DNA from: CAYONM01 sp964405325
GTDB taxonomy: Bacteria > Planctomycetota > UBA11346
Assembly: GCA_964405325.1 (NCBI GenBank)
Contig: CAYONM010000025.1
Location: 1-26,628 of the forward strand
Direction: 5' to 3'
Length of the DNA: 26,628 nucleotides
Positions 1-7,563 of this stretch are shown here, one piece after another. Positions within the stretch are counted from its first letter, which is position 1. Each line of letters opens with the position of its first letter. Below the pieces are notes generated by a model. That model ran no database searches and had not been told where the DNA came from. It saw nothing but the letters and a program-made list of their open reading frames with translations. The position numbers were made by a program, and so were the translations under genes.

Positions 1-22
1 ATGTAAGCGATAAGCAACGCAG

Positions 23-76
23 AAGGGCGGCAAAAGATCAAGTGAGACGCTACCATTATTTATTGACGGGCCCTTA
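23..76 (+). repeat. Left copy of the window-end inverted repeat
   Basis: The 20-mer aagggcggcaaaagatcaag (23-42), a 22-nt AT-richer spacer (43-64) and gacgggccct (65-74) recur in inverted orientation at 26577-26628 with exactly the same spacing. The 20-mer is identical in both copies and the spacers agree at about 12 of 22 positions. The unit is itself bounded by aagggc and gccctt, which are reverse complements. Both copies point inward, toward the first gene at each end of the window. Its nature is unknown: it could be a small dispersed element, a shared regulatory segment, or a repeat at which an assembly stopped. Confidence 0.7.
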
Positions 77-199
77 GCGTCCGCTTGGTTATATCAGGTC
101 GCGATCGCACCTCGATGACGAAGGTGGAGGCCCCGATCACAACCAGATCTGGACAAAGTGGCGAATTGCGACCAGCCAACGTCACCTAGCATCCGACAC

Positions 200-2530
200 A
201 TGCGCATCCCACTCGCCATTCTGATCTGCGGCATCGGCCTGTTGGCCCTGCTGGCCACCATCTTCCTGGTGGAATCCCGGCTCCAATCAACCCCGCCGCC
301 TACGCCCAGCAAGACCGAGAGCAAACCGCCGGTGTGGCAGCCGACCGGCCAAGTGAACTGGATCGGCACCACGCGCTGCGCCGAATGTCACGAGGAGGAG
401 CACGGCAAGTGGCTGGGTTCACACCACCAGCTGGCTATGCTGGAAGCGACCCCCGAGACCGTGCTGGGCGATTTCGACAACACCAGTTTCACCTACCGCG
501 ATGGCACCACCACCACCTTCAGCCGTCAGGACGATGAATTCTGGGTTCGCACCGATGGCCCCAATGGCGAGCTGCAGAATTTCCGCATCACCCACACCTT
601 TGGCGTCACGCCCCTGCAGATGTACCTGATCCCTTTTCCGGACGGCCGCATCCAATGCCTGAACGTCAGCTGGGATTCCCGGCCAGAAGAACAGGGTGGC
701 CAGCGCTGGTTCCACCTTTATCCAAATGAGGACGTGGATCACGAGCATCCTTTCCACTGGACCGGTCGCTTCCAGAACTGGAATTTCATGTGCAGCGAGT
801 GCCATAGCACGCGCCTGCGCAAACGCTACGACGTCGAAACCAACACCTACGACAGCAAGTGGTTCGAAATCAACGTCGCCTGCGAAGCCTGCCACGGTCC
901 CGGCTCGCATCACGCACAGTGGGCCGATGCCGGTGAACCGACAGGCGTCCCAGCCATGGGTCTGGTGCATCAGATGACCGGCGCCCGGCTGGGCGATTGG
1001 CATCTGGATCCGGTCACCGGCAAGCCCAGCACCAACCAGTTGCCGCGCTCGGAGCGCGAAATCAATATCTGCGCCCGCTGCCACAGTCGTCGCGGTATCC
1101 TGACCGAGGACTACCGCCATGGCGCCCATTTCCTGCAGCATCACGACATCCGTCGTCTGCGGGAACACCTGTATTTTTCTGACGGTCAGATCCAGGACGA
1201 GGTCTACGTTCTCGGCAGCTTCCTGCAGAGCACCATGCATCAGCAGGGCGTCACCTGCACCGACTGCCACGACCCGCATACTGCCGCAGTCTACTCTCCG
1301 GATAATCTCGATCAGCTCTGCGCCCGTTGTCATGCACCAGCACGCTACGCCAGCTACGATCATCATTTCCATCCAGAAGAAACCCGCTGCGTCGACTGCC
1401 ACATGCCGGAACGGACCTACATGGTGGTGGATCCCCGCCGCGATCACCGCTTCGGCTCGCCACGCCCGGATCTGACCCTGCGCTTTGGCGTACCCAATGC
1501 TTGCACCGACTGCCACGACGACATCACCGACGCTGGTGCGGTGGAGATCCTCGACGATTTCTACGGCAAACGCGAACATGACTCGCTCCTGGCCGAAGCC
1601 TTGGACGCCGGTCGCAAGGGCCTGGACCAGGCCCCGGTCCTGTTACGTCAGCTGTTCCACGATCCCAGTCGGCCAGCCATTCACCGTGCCACGGCCTTGG
1701 ACGAATGGCAGCGTTTCGGTGGTGCCGATTTTGCACAAGCCGTCAACGCTGCCAGCCGTGCACCCGATCCGCTGCTACGAAAAACCGCTGCCAATGTTGG
1801 CCGTAGCCTCAGCCCAACGGCGCGCCTACAGCTGCTACCGCACCTGCTGCACGACGACATCCGCGCCGTCCGCAATAGCGCCGCCCACGCCCTGGTAGCC
1901 GAACAGGCCCAATTACCAGCCACACACCAACAAGCGTACCAGGACGCTTGTGCCGATTATCTCTCCAGTCAGGAGCTGAACGCCGACCGTCCCGAAGCGC
2001 AGGTCAACCTCGGTTATTACCATGCTTTCGAAGGCAATTCCGCAGACGCGGAAACCGCCTACCGCCGCTCCATCGCCCTGGATCCCAGTTTCGCTCCGGC
2101 CTACGCCAACCTGGCAGACTTGAAGCGAACACAGGGTGATGAAGCCGGCTGCCTGACCATCCTGCAACAGGGCCTGGAACTCCTCCCAGAAGAAGCCTCG
2201 CTGCATCACGCCTTGGGTCTGGCCTTGACCCGGCAGAGACGATACAACCAAGCCATCCCGGCCTTGGCGACCGCCGCCAGGCTAGCCCCCGACAATCCCC
2301 GCTACGCGTACGTCCACGGCGTGGCCCTGGCCAGCACCGGCAATACCGACGGCGGCATTAAAGTGCTCAAACGAGCACACAAACGACATCCAACCAATAT
2401 CGATATCCTGATTGCCATCATCCAGTATCTCCGGCAAGCCGGACAAACCGATGCGGCAAAACCCTACGAAGACACACTTCGCAAACACGCGGGCCGCGAC
2501 CCCGCCATTCGACAACTGCTGTCGCGATAG
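200..2530 (+). CDS. Membrane-anchored octaheme c-type cytochrome with HEAT-like and TPR repeats
   Basis: This 776-residue protein is predicted to carry electrons in the periplasm while tethered to the inner membrane. One hydrophobic segment (about residues 2-24) acts as anchor or uncleaved signal. Eight CXXCH heme c sites follow, at about residues 60, 198, 228, 291, 353, 374, 397 and 435. Residues 476-576 look like HEAT-type helical repeats, and 597-776 holds several TPR units with typical A-x-x-Y-x-x-A-I-x-L-x-P spacing. The layout matches the multiheme cytochrome c554/NrfA-like plus TPR proteins known from environmental bacteria; the electron donor and acceptor cannot be deduced. An in-frame GTG at 158 would add 14 residues. 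I prefer ATG 200 because the hydrophobic segment begins there, although neither start has a clear ribosome-binding site. No other cytochrome or maturation gene lies nearby. Confidence 0.88.
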   Translation: MRIPLAILICGIGLLALLATIFLVESRLQSTPPPTPSKTESKPPVWQPTGQVNWIGTTRCAECHEEEHGKWLGSHHQLAMLEATPETVLGDFDNTSFTYRDGTTTTFSRQDDEFWVRTDGPNGELQNFRITHTFGVTPLQMYLIPFPDGRIQCLNVSWDSRPEEQGGQRWFHLYPNEDVDHEHPFHWTGRFQNWNFMCSECHSTRLRKRYDVETNTYDSKWFEINVACEACHGPGSHHAQWADAGEPTGVPAMGLVHQMTGARLGDWHLDPVTGKPSTNQLPRSEREINICARCHSRRGILTEDYRHGAHFLQHHDIRRLREHLYFSDGQIQDEVYVLGSFLQSTMHQQGVTCTDCHDPHTAAVYSPDNLDQLCARCHAPARYASYDHHFHPEETRCVDCHMPERTYMVVDPRRDHRFGSPRPDLTLRFGVPNACTDCHDDITDAGAVEILDDFYGKREHDSLLAEALDAGRKGLDQAPVLLRQLFHDPSRPAIHRATALDEWQRFGGADFAQAVNAASRAPDPLLRKTAANVGRSLSPTARLQLLPHLLHDDIRAVRNSAAHALVAEQAQLPATHQQAYQDACADYLSSQELNADRPEAQVNLGYYHAFEGNSADAETAYRRSIALDPSFAPAYANLADLKRTQGDEAGCLTILQQGLELLPEEASLHHALGLALTRQRRYNQAIPALATAARLAPDNPRYAYVHGVALASTGNTDGGIKVLKRAHKRHPTNIDILIAIIQYLRQAGQTDAAKPYEDTLRKHAGRDPAIRQLLSR

Positions 2531-2622
2531 CCAGTCGCCTTCGGGTTTGCGTCGGCCGCAACGTTCTGACAAGGGCTATGACCAAGACACGGTGTAAGCA
2601 AGCGGCTGCTTAATCAACCTGC

Positions 2623-2755
2623 TTCGACGCAAGCCGTGGGGTAGTCGGTTTTTCGGAACCTGGTATCCAGGATAGCAAGCAACCCGGGGCTCTCCGACGG
2701 AATTCCCGTGGAATTCTTAGCTCCGTGCTTGCAACCCCAAGGGGCTTGCGTCGGG
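2623..2755. ncRNA. Highly structured intergenic element, candidate unrecognised ncRNA
   Basis: By hand the 133 bases fold into a three-way junction. The closing stem pairs 2625-2635 with 2743-2753 (11 perfect pairs, plus two G-U pairs outside). It continues as 2638-2642 with 2734-2738. One arm is the hairpin 2659-2663/2667-2671 with a 3-nt loop. The other arm stacks 2675-2681/2726-2732 (7 bp), 2685-2691/2719-2725 (7 bp, one G-U) and 2700-2706/2710-2716 (7 bp, loop cgt). That is about 42 pairs, more than a simple terminator needs. It lies between the convergent cytochrome and HEAT-protein genes, so the transcribed strand is undecided. I do not recognise tmRNA, RNase P RNA, 6S, SRP RNA or a known riboswitch. 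It might instead be a mobile palindromic repeat. Confidence 0.45.
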
Positions 2756-2910
2756 AAGGGCCCGAGTACCTCACGCCGCGGCGATACCCCTGGCAGCGGT
2801 CGCTAGCATCGGTCCTGGGACGATCGGTTGCAGGCTGTCAACGGTCCTGGCCTACGGAAAATCAGGATTGAACCTGGTCCCAGCAACCACATACGACATC
2901 CAGCCATTCC
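2756..2910. other. Gene-free remainder of the 2531-2910 interval
   Basis: No coding sequence is apparent here. A small hairpin is visible (2808-2815 with 2818-2824, gtcc-tg-ggac with flanking atc/gat and one bulged base), as is the palindrome gccgcggc near 2775-2782. These could be the 3' part of the neighbouring structured element or a transcription end shared by the two convergent genes. There is no T-run characteristic of an intrinsic terminator. The other flank, 2531-2622, also shows nothing I can name. Confidence 0.3.
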
Positions 2911-4221
2911 CTACAACGACAACAAGGCTTCCAGTGTCGCTATTTCCGAGCGGAGCACCAGGCGTCCCTCTTCCAGCTCGGCTTCGCGTTGCTGCTGCAA
3001 ATCCAACAGGCGTAGTTTGAAATCCGGGCGGACCGCTTTCAGGTCCATATCCGCCAGTAACATCAACAGCGCAACCCGCTCGGTTTCGCTGCTGGTCTCG
3101 TCCCATTCGGCACGTAACCAGGGGAACCAGCGTTTCGGATCATCCTGCTTGAAGACGCGATAAGCCAAACGTGGCCAGTGTGGCGCACCACTGCCAAACA
3201 CGCCGCGGATCAGCGGCTCCAATTCCTCAGGCGTAAAAGCAGCCAGATCTTGTCGGGTTGGCCGGAAATCTGGATCGTGGCACTTGGCGATAAAGGCGTC
3301 ACGCGGATACAAGGCGCGGACCTGCTCGGCATTGTCCCGCCACCACAGCTCCCACACCGGCCCCGGGCCGGAACGATAGCCGGTCAGCACCCGCAAGGCG
3401 ATCGCCGCTTCTTCGCGTAGCTCGTTGCGCTCGGCCCGGCTGGCGACCTGACAGAGCGCCTGCACCTGGCGGCTGTCACCATTGGCGGCCAGGGCGATGG
3501 CAGCCAGACGCGCCATGTCGAACTGGTCACTGACCAGGATCTGCTGCAGCGCGCTGCCATAACGGGGATCACCCACCGCCCAGGTGGCCTCCAGGACCTG
3601 GGCCTGATCGTAGCCGCGCAGATGCGGCAACAGCTCGGCAAGCGCTGGAATGGTGCGCGGATCGGCAATGATGCCCCGCAGGGTGGTCTTCATGGCGGCC
3701 AAGGCACGACCACGCCGCAGCTGTTCCTGTGGATCGGGACTGGTCTTGCTCTGCTCGGAGCGCATCGCCTGTAAAAGCGGCACAACGGAACTGACATCGG
3801 GCATCAGTGACAGGGTCAGGGCCGCGGCCTCGCGGACACCGGCATCCTGATCACTCAACAAGTCACGAATCTGTTCCAGATAGCGACGACCACCGGCCTG
3901 GCCCATGGCCAGCACGGCGAAGGAGCGCACGGTGGCATCGGGATCGCGCATCAGCGGTAGCATCGCTTCGATGGCACGCTGCCCGCCGATGCTGCCCAGG
4001 ACCTGGGCCACCCGACTGCGCAAGGACGGTCGCTTGTCGCGAATCAACAGCGCCAAATCGGGGACGATGACATCGCCCATCCGGATCAGCGCCTGAGCCG
4101 CCGGCTCGTACAGGCTGGGCCGTTCGCTGGTCAAGGCCGCCAACAAGGCCGCCGGACGCTTGTTGTCTTCGACGGCAGAGAGGCTGCCCAACAGGCAGCA
4201 GAGCACGAGGAGACTTCTCAT
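2911..4221 (-). CDS. Exported HEAT-repeat protein, last gene of the lipid operon
   Basis: This is a 436-residue protein. A short signal peptide (hydrophobic LLVLCCLLGSL, probable cleavage after SLSA near residue 17) indicates export to the periplasm. Residues 25 to about 280 are consecutive HEAT/PBS-lyase-like helical repeats with recurring patterns such as VRSFAVLAMGQAGG and VREAAALTLSLM. The remaining 150 residues are Trp/Arg-rich and unassigned. Such solenoids are usually protein-binding scaffolds, and no catalytic motif is visible. The gene starts 45 nt after btaB on the same strand (an alternative ATG at 4233 leaves 33 nt), so cotranscription with the lipid genes is likely. A role in lipid remodelling would be guesswork. 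Confidence 0.75.
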   Translation of the reverse strand: MRSLLVLCCLLGSLSAVEDNKRPAALLAALTSERPSLYEPAAQALIRMGDVIVPDLALLIRDKRPSLRSRVAQVLGSIGGQRAIEAMLPLMRDPDATVRSFAVLAMGQAGGRRYLEQIRDLLSDQDAGVREAAALTLSLMPDVSSVVPLLQAMRSEQSKTSPDPQEQLRRGRALAAMKTTLRGIIADPRTIPALAELLPHLRGYDQAQVLEATWAVGDPRYGSALQQILVSDQFDMARLAAIALAANGDSRQVQALCQVASRAERNELREEAAIALRVLTGYRSGPGPVWELWWRDNAEQVRALYPRDAFIAKCHDPDFRPTRQDLAAFTPEELEPLIRGVFGSGAPHWPRLAYRVFKQDDPKRWFPWLRAEWDETSSETERVALLMLLADMDLKAVRPDFKLRLLDLQQQREAELEEGRLVLRSEIATLEALLSL

Positions 4222-4266
4222 GCCGACCAGCATGCCGCCGAACCGCCCGGTCCAAGCGTGGGCCGT

Positions 4267-4989
4267 TTATGGCCGCTTCAGCCCGGTGAACACCAAGTGC
4301 GGCACCTTCACAAGTGGCAGGTAGGGGATGGAACCCATGCCCTCGTCCACCTGCAGGGTATGCAGGCGATGGTCCAGATACGGCAGCAGGTCCGGTTGCG
4401 GATGAACGTTGTCGTGGCCGAACCACAGCGGCCAGAAATGCCGGGTGAAGGCGTTGTGCTTACGCCGGCCAAGGGCGGGATATTTCCGCGAGACGTAGAA
4501 ATCCACCACACCCAGGATGCCACCGGGTTTGAGCAGGCGCAGGGCGTTGTCGATGGCGGCGTACCAGCCCGGAATCATGGTCAGCGAGTAGCTGAAATAG
4601 ACGATGTCGGCCAAGCCGCGTTGGCTCTGCCAGGAACAGGCATCAGCGTTGACCGTGTACACGTTCTGCCAGCCACGGGCGCCGATACGCTGCCGCGCCA
4701 CCTCCAACAACGGTTCACACAGATCCACCACCTCGACGCAGGCTGCCTGCTCCAGGCGTGCGCCGAAAAACTCCAGATTCCGTCCGGTACCGCCACCCAT
4801 CTCGATGATATGACAACCAGACTGCACTGGCAGCTGATCAATCAGCTTGCCCCGGCCATGCAATAGACGTTCGCGGAAGGCATCGTAATTGCCCGCCTGC
4901 TGTTTATAGAAGCTGTCCAGGCGTTGTGCATGCGTGGCGCCTTTGGCGCCCTTGATCATATTCCAAACGGTGGCGACATTGGCAAACAT
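4267..4989 (-). CDS. btaB: BtaB-type SAM-dependent methyltransferase (DGTS synthesis)
   Basis: This 240-residue class I methyltransferase is predicted to add three methyl groups to the amino group of diacylglyceryl-homoserine, giving the betaine lipid DGTS. The SAM-binding motif IIEMGGGTGRNLEFF lies at about residues 61-75. An acidic residue for the ribose follows in the VVDLCEPLLEVA strand, and later there is the LLKPGGILGVVDFYVS segment. The length fits stand-alone bacterial BtaB. ATG 4989 lies 7 nt beyond the btaA stop. A longer reading to 5124 would run into btaA and lacks family sequence, so it is rejected. Identification rests mainly on the methyltransferase fold next to an unmistakable btaA; in the known pathway BtaA makes the homoserine ether lipid that BtaB methylates. 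Confidence 0.85.
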   Translation of the reverse strand: MFANVATVWNMIKGAKGATHAQRLDSFYKQQAGNYDAFRERLLHGRGKLIDQLPVQSGCHIIEMGGGTGRNLEFFGARLEQAACVEVVDLCEPLLEVARQRIGARGWQNVYTVNADACSWQSQRGLADIVYFSYSLTMIPGWYAAIDNALRLLKPGGILGVVDFYVSRKYPALGRRKHNAFTRHFWPLWFGHDNVHPQPDLLPYLDHRLHTLQVDEGMGSIPYLPLVKVPHLVFTGLKRP

Positions 4990-4996
4990 CAAGGCC

Positions 4997-6220
4997 CTAA
5001 CTCGGCAGATCGGCGATGAAGAAACTTGCGTAGGTATGCACCCGATCGCGACGGTGCAGATCTTGAGCCATTTCCGGATGGTACACCAGGGCATCGCGCA
5101 GGCTCTTGCCGCCACCTGGTCCATTCAGCCGGGTGCTGTCCAGGAAAGCCGGATCGGTGGCCCCAGAGCGAAACAGGATGCGGCTGCCGGGGCGGGCACG
5201 CTCGGCAATGGCATCCCATTCCAACTGCAGCGCCTCAGGGAAGCTGTGACCCATCCAATCCATGTGGTCCAACAGGATCAGACGCGAGGGGTCGGCGCCG
5301 TTGTCCTGATCCTGTAAAAAATCCGTCACCGTGGTGGTGTACGGATGCACCCGATCCACCAAACCGCTTTTGAGTGCGTGAAAACCGCGATCGGTGAGAT
5401 AATTCGGACAGCAACGCGGCGTGTAATGCCCACGCAGATACAGGGTCCAGAAATAATTCTGATCGAAGCGCAATTGCGTGCAGACGTATTGCAGACAGCT
5501 GCGCACGAAACCGGCAACCCCGTCCTCGTGTTCACGCTTCACCGCCTCGCGCTGCGGATAGGGCACACCCAGCATGCTCATGGTGAACTGTCGATTCAGG
5601 GTCCAGCGCAGGGGCTTGTTGATCAATCGGGGATGGATCTCGGCTTCGTACAGGGCGCGCTGTTGCTCGAGGTCACCGCAGGTCATCATTTCCTCGATCG
5701 CCTGCCAAAGCTTTTTGCGCGACCGCAAAAACAGCGTCAAGCCCCGAGCCAGTTTGCCGGACAGACCATGGTAATAAAAGCTGCGCTGCCCACGCGAATG
5801 GGTAAACCAGGTCCAGTTCTTGTCCCAGATATGCTGACTCGCTTCGGACAGACGAGGGCGCAGTTCGTAGCGATACAGGGCGCGCATTTCCAGATGCCGA
5901 CCGCGACCGAAGATCTGGAAGAAGTCGTCATGATCCAGGGCCTGGATGCCGGCGAGCTTCAGCTCCAGCAGTGCGGTTTGGCGGGGATTGGCATCGACAG
6001 CATGAATCGCGCGCGGCGCGTCCAGGGCATAATCCAAGGCGTTGCAGCCGGCCGAGGTGATCACCAGCACTTCGTCGTCGCCATCCAGCTCCAGGGCCAC
6101 CCGGTCCAGCTCCGGATCTTCCCAGCAGGTATTGTACAACAGGCTTCGATTGTACAGCGCATTGAAAACGCGGTGATGAACACGATGCCAGATCGCATGT
6201 TCTCGGGTGGTGGTGTACAC
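4997..6220 (-). CDS. btaA: BtaA, SAM:diacylglycerol 3-amino-3-carboxypropyltransferase
   Basis: This 407-residue protein of the DUF3419/BtaA family moves the 3-amino-3-carboxypropyl group of SAM to diacylglycerol, the first committed step of DGTS betaine-lipid synthesis. Family hallmarks are the N-terminal segment LLYNTCWEDPELDR (residues 28-40), the SAM-binding VLVITSAGCNALDYAL (51-66) followed by AIHAVDANPRQ, the CCPNYL motif past the middle, and LLDHMDWM in the last third. It is predicted to act at the cytoplasmic face of the inner membrane, where DAG is available. It follows the metallophosphoesterase gene after 13 nt and precedes btaB by 7 nt. The length is normal for the bacterial enzyme and it looks intact. 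Confidence 0.93.
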   Translation of the reverse strand: MYTTTREHAIWHRVHHRVFNALYNRSLLYNTCWEDPELDRVALELDGDDEVLVITSAGCNALDYALDAPRAIHAVDANPRQTALLELKLAGIQALDHDDFFQIFGRGRHLEMRALYRYELRPRLSEASQHIWDKNWTWFTHSRGQRSFYYHGLSGKLARGLTLFLRSRKKLWQAIEEMMTCGDLEQQRALYEAEIHPRLINKPLRWTLNRQFTMSMLGVPYPQREAVKREHEDGVAGFVRSCLQYVCTQLRFDQNYFWTLYLRGHYTPRCCPNYLTDRGFHALKSGLVDRVHPYTTTVTDFLQDQDNGADPSRLILLDHMDWMGHSFPEALQLEWDAIAERARPGSRILFRSGATDPAFLDSTRLNGPGGGKSLRDALVYHPEMAQDLHRRDRVHTYASFFIADLPS

Positions 6221-6233
6221 GGCAGATCGTCTC

Positions 6234-7019
6234 CTAAGCGGCTTCGATACCGGCGGGGGTCAACACTGGCACCAGCACCGAACGGTCGCCAGCAGCGTAG
6301 CCATGCAAGGCAAACACGCCATCGGTGGCTTCGACCGCAGTACAATGCTCGACCCAATCGCCAGTGTTGATGTAGCGGATGCGACGCCCACCGAGGTCGA
6401 TGACGTCGATCCGTGGCACATGGATATGACCGCAACAGATCACATCCAGGCCCTCTTTCAAGGCCAGATAAATGGCGGCATCCTCGAAGCGGTTGATCAC
6501 CCGGTTGGCGCCAGGAATGCTGTGCTTCAAGGCCGTCACCCAACGTCGCGGCGCAAAGCCGGCCCAACGAAGGAGACGATTGCCCTGCCACTCGGCCCAT
6601 TGCAGGGCTTCATAGCCAAGGCCACCGAGCTGCTTCAACCAACGCAAACCGCACAGCTGTGCGTCAAAACGATGGCCGTGGGTAAACAGCAGCTCCAGAC
6701 CATCGTAGTTGCACTGGTACTCCGGCACCAGTCGCAGGCCTGGCAGCAGATCCATGAAACCGCGCAGCGGCGCATCGTGGTTGCCAATGACGTAGATCAC
6801 CTCGGTACCACTGCCTGCCAGCTCCAAGATCCGCTTCAGGATCTCCTGGTGCCGCCGTGGCCAATGACGAGTGAAATAATGCCCCAGATCGCAAAGGTCA
6901 CCATTGATGATCAGCCGCTTGGGACGGATCTGATTCAGGTAGGTGAACAGCTCGTCGGCGCGACAGTGCCTGGTCCCAAGATGACAGTCCGAGATCACGG
7001 CGATATCGGGCGTGCGCAT
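6234..7019 (-). CDS. PlcP-like calcineurin-type phosphoesterase (COG2908 family)
   Basis: This 261-residue metallophosphoesterase has the full two-metal motif set: D11-x-H13, GD41, GN80-H81-D82, H114-x-H116 and, near the end, GH198-x-H200. The closest families are LpxH (UDP-2,3-diacylglucosamine hydrolase) and the manganese-dependent phospholipase C PlcP, which shares this fold. PlcP cleaves phospholipids to diacylglycerol during phosphate limitation in Sinorhizobium and marine heterotrophs, and it often sits beside lipid glycosyltransferases. Position directly before btaA, whose substrate is DAG, favours PlcP over LpxH; this is inference from context. The start at ATG 7019 is chosen because GAGG lies about 8 nt upstream. 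The PAP2 gene ends 10 nt before it. Confidence 0.8.
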   Translation of the reverse strand: MRTPDIAVISDCHLGTRHCRADELFTYLNQIRPKRLIINGDLCDLGHYFTRHWPRRHQEILKRILELAGSGTEVIYVIGNHDAPLRGFMDLLPGLRLVPEYQCNYDGLELLFTHGHRFDAQLCGLRWLKQLGGLGYEALQWAEWQGNRLLRWAGFAPRRWVTALKHSIPGANRVINRFEDAAIYLALKEGLDVICCGHIHVPRIDVIDLGGRRIRYINTGDWVEHCTAVEATDGVFALHGYAAGDRSVLVPVLTPAGIEAA

Positions 7020-7029
7020 GGGGAAATCC

Positions 7030-7563
7030 TCAATAGATGGAACCCGAAGCAATCTGGTTGGACAACATGGCGAGCAGGCTGCCAATGCCGGCACCCCAGA
7101 TCACATCGGTCGGATAATGCAAGCCCAAGACCAGGCGCGAGCAAGCCACCATCGCGGTGAAGACGATCAGCACCGGTAGCAGCGCCGGATACGCGGCCCC
7201 AGCCATCAGGGTGAAAGAGCAAGCGTGCAGGGTATGCCCAGACGGGAAGCTGAACTGGTCCAGCGGCTCGACGGTACGATGCAACTCGAAGGTGTCACAG
7301 GGGCGTGATCGCTGGATTTGATTTTTGAGCAGCAGGTAGATCACCGTCCCCATGCCACCAGTGAGCAACATCCGACCGGCCACCATCGCTCCGGACCAAC
7401 CATCGAACACCGGTAGCATCAGCATCAGGGTGTACCAGAAGACCCCATCACCCAAGCGGCTGGCCATCGCGAAAAAACGACCAAGCGGACGTAGCCGGTT
7501 CACGCGGTTGAAACGCCGACAAGCGTTGGCATCCCAACTGGCAGGTGTTGCGAATAGGGACAT
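7030..7563 (-). CDS. PAP2-family membrane phosphatase
   Basis: This 177-residue integral membrane protein carries the three acid-phosphatase signatures of the PAP2 superfamily: a KNQIQRSRP motif near residues 80-88, FPSGHT near 109-114, and SRLVLGLHYPTDVIWG near 142-157 with the catalytic histidine. Several hydrophobic helices surround them. Members dephosphorylate phosphatidate, phosphatidylglycerol phosphate or undecaprenyl diphosphate. Next to a PlcP-like lipase and btaAB, conversion of phosphatidate to diacylglycerol is the most economical guess, but the substrate is not visible in the sequence. Its ATG shares one base with the glycosyltransferase stop (TGATG), which indicates translational coupling. 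Confidence 0.88.
   Translation of the reverse strand: MSLFATPASWDANACRRFNRVNRLRPLGRFFAMASRLGDGVFWYTLMLMLPVFDGWSGAMVAGRMLLTGGMGTVIYLLLKNQIQRSRPCDTFELHRTVEPLDQFSFPSGHTLHACSFTLMAGAAYPALLPVLIVFTAMVACSRLVLGLHYPTDVIWGAGIGSLLAMLSNQIASGSIY

Noticed and set aside
63..95. A promoter from TTGACG (63-68) and TATATC (90-95) in front of the cytochrome
   Set aside because: The spacing of 21 nt is too long for a normal sigma-70 promoter, and the inverted copy at the right end has no matching -10.
419..1579. 386-codon open frame on the minus strand
   Set aside because: It is antisense to the cytochrome heme region; its composition is that of a shadow frame and it has no recognisable domain.
2590..2760. Possible tmRNA, because gctgcttaatcaacctgctt resembles the end of the E. 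coli tag region
   Set aside because: The frame before the TAA does not give a normal tag peptide, there is no tRNA-like domain with a T-loop and CCA-type end, and the upstream half would lie inside the cytochrome gene.
5345..6370. 341-codon open frame on the plus strand
   Set aside because: It lies opposite btaA, whose family motifs are unmistakable; long shadow frames are expected at this GC content.
6234..7019. Calling the metallophosphoesterase LpxH
   Set aside because: The fold fits, but it stands between PAP2 and btaA and away from any lipid A gene; PlcP is the better contextual call, and the choice needs a phylogeny.
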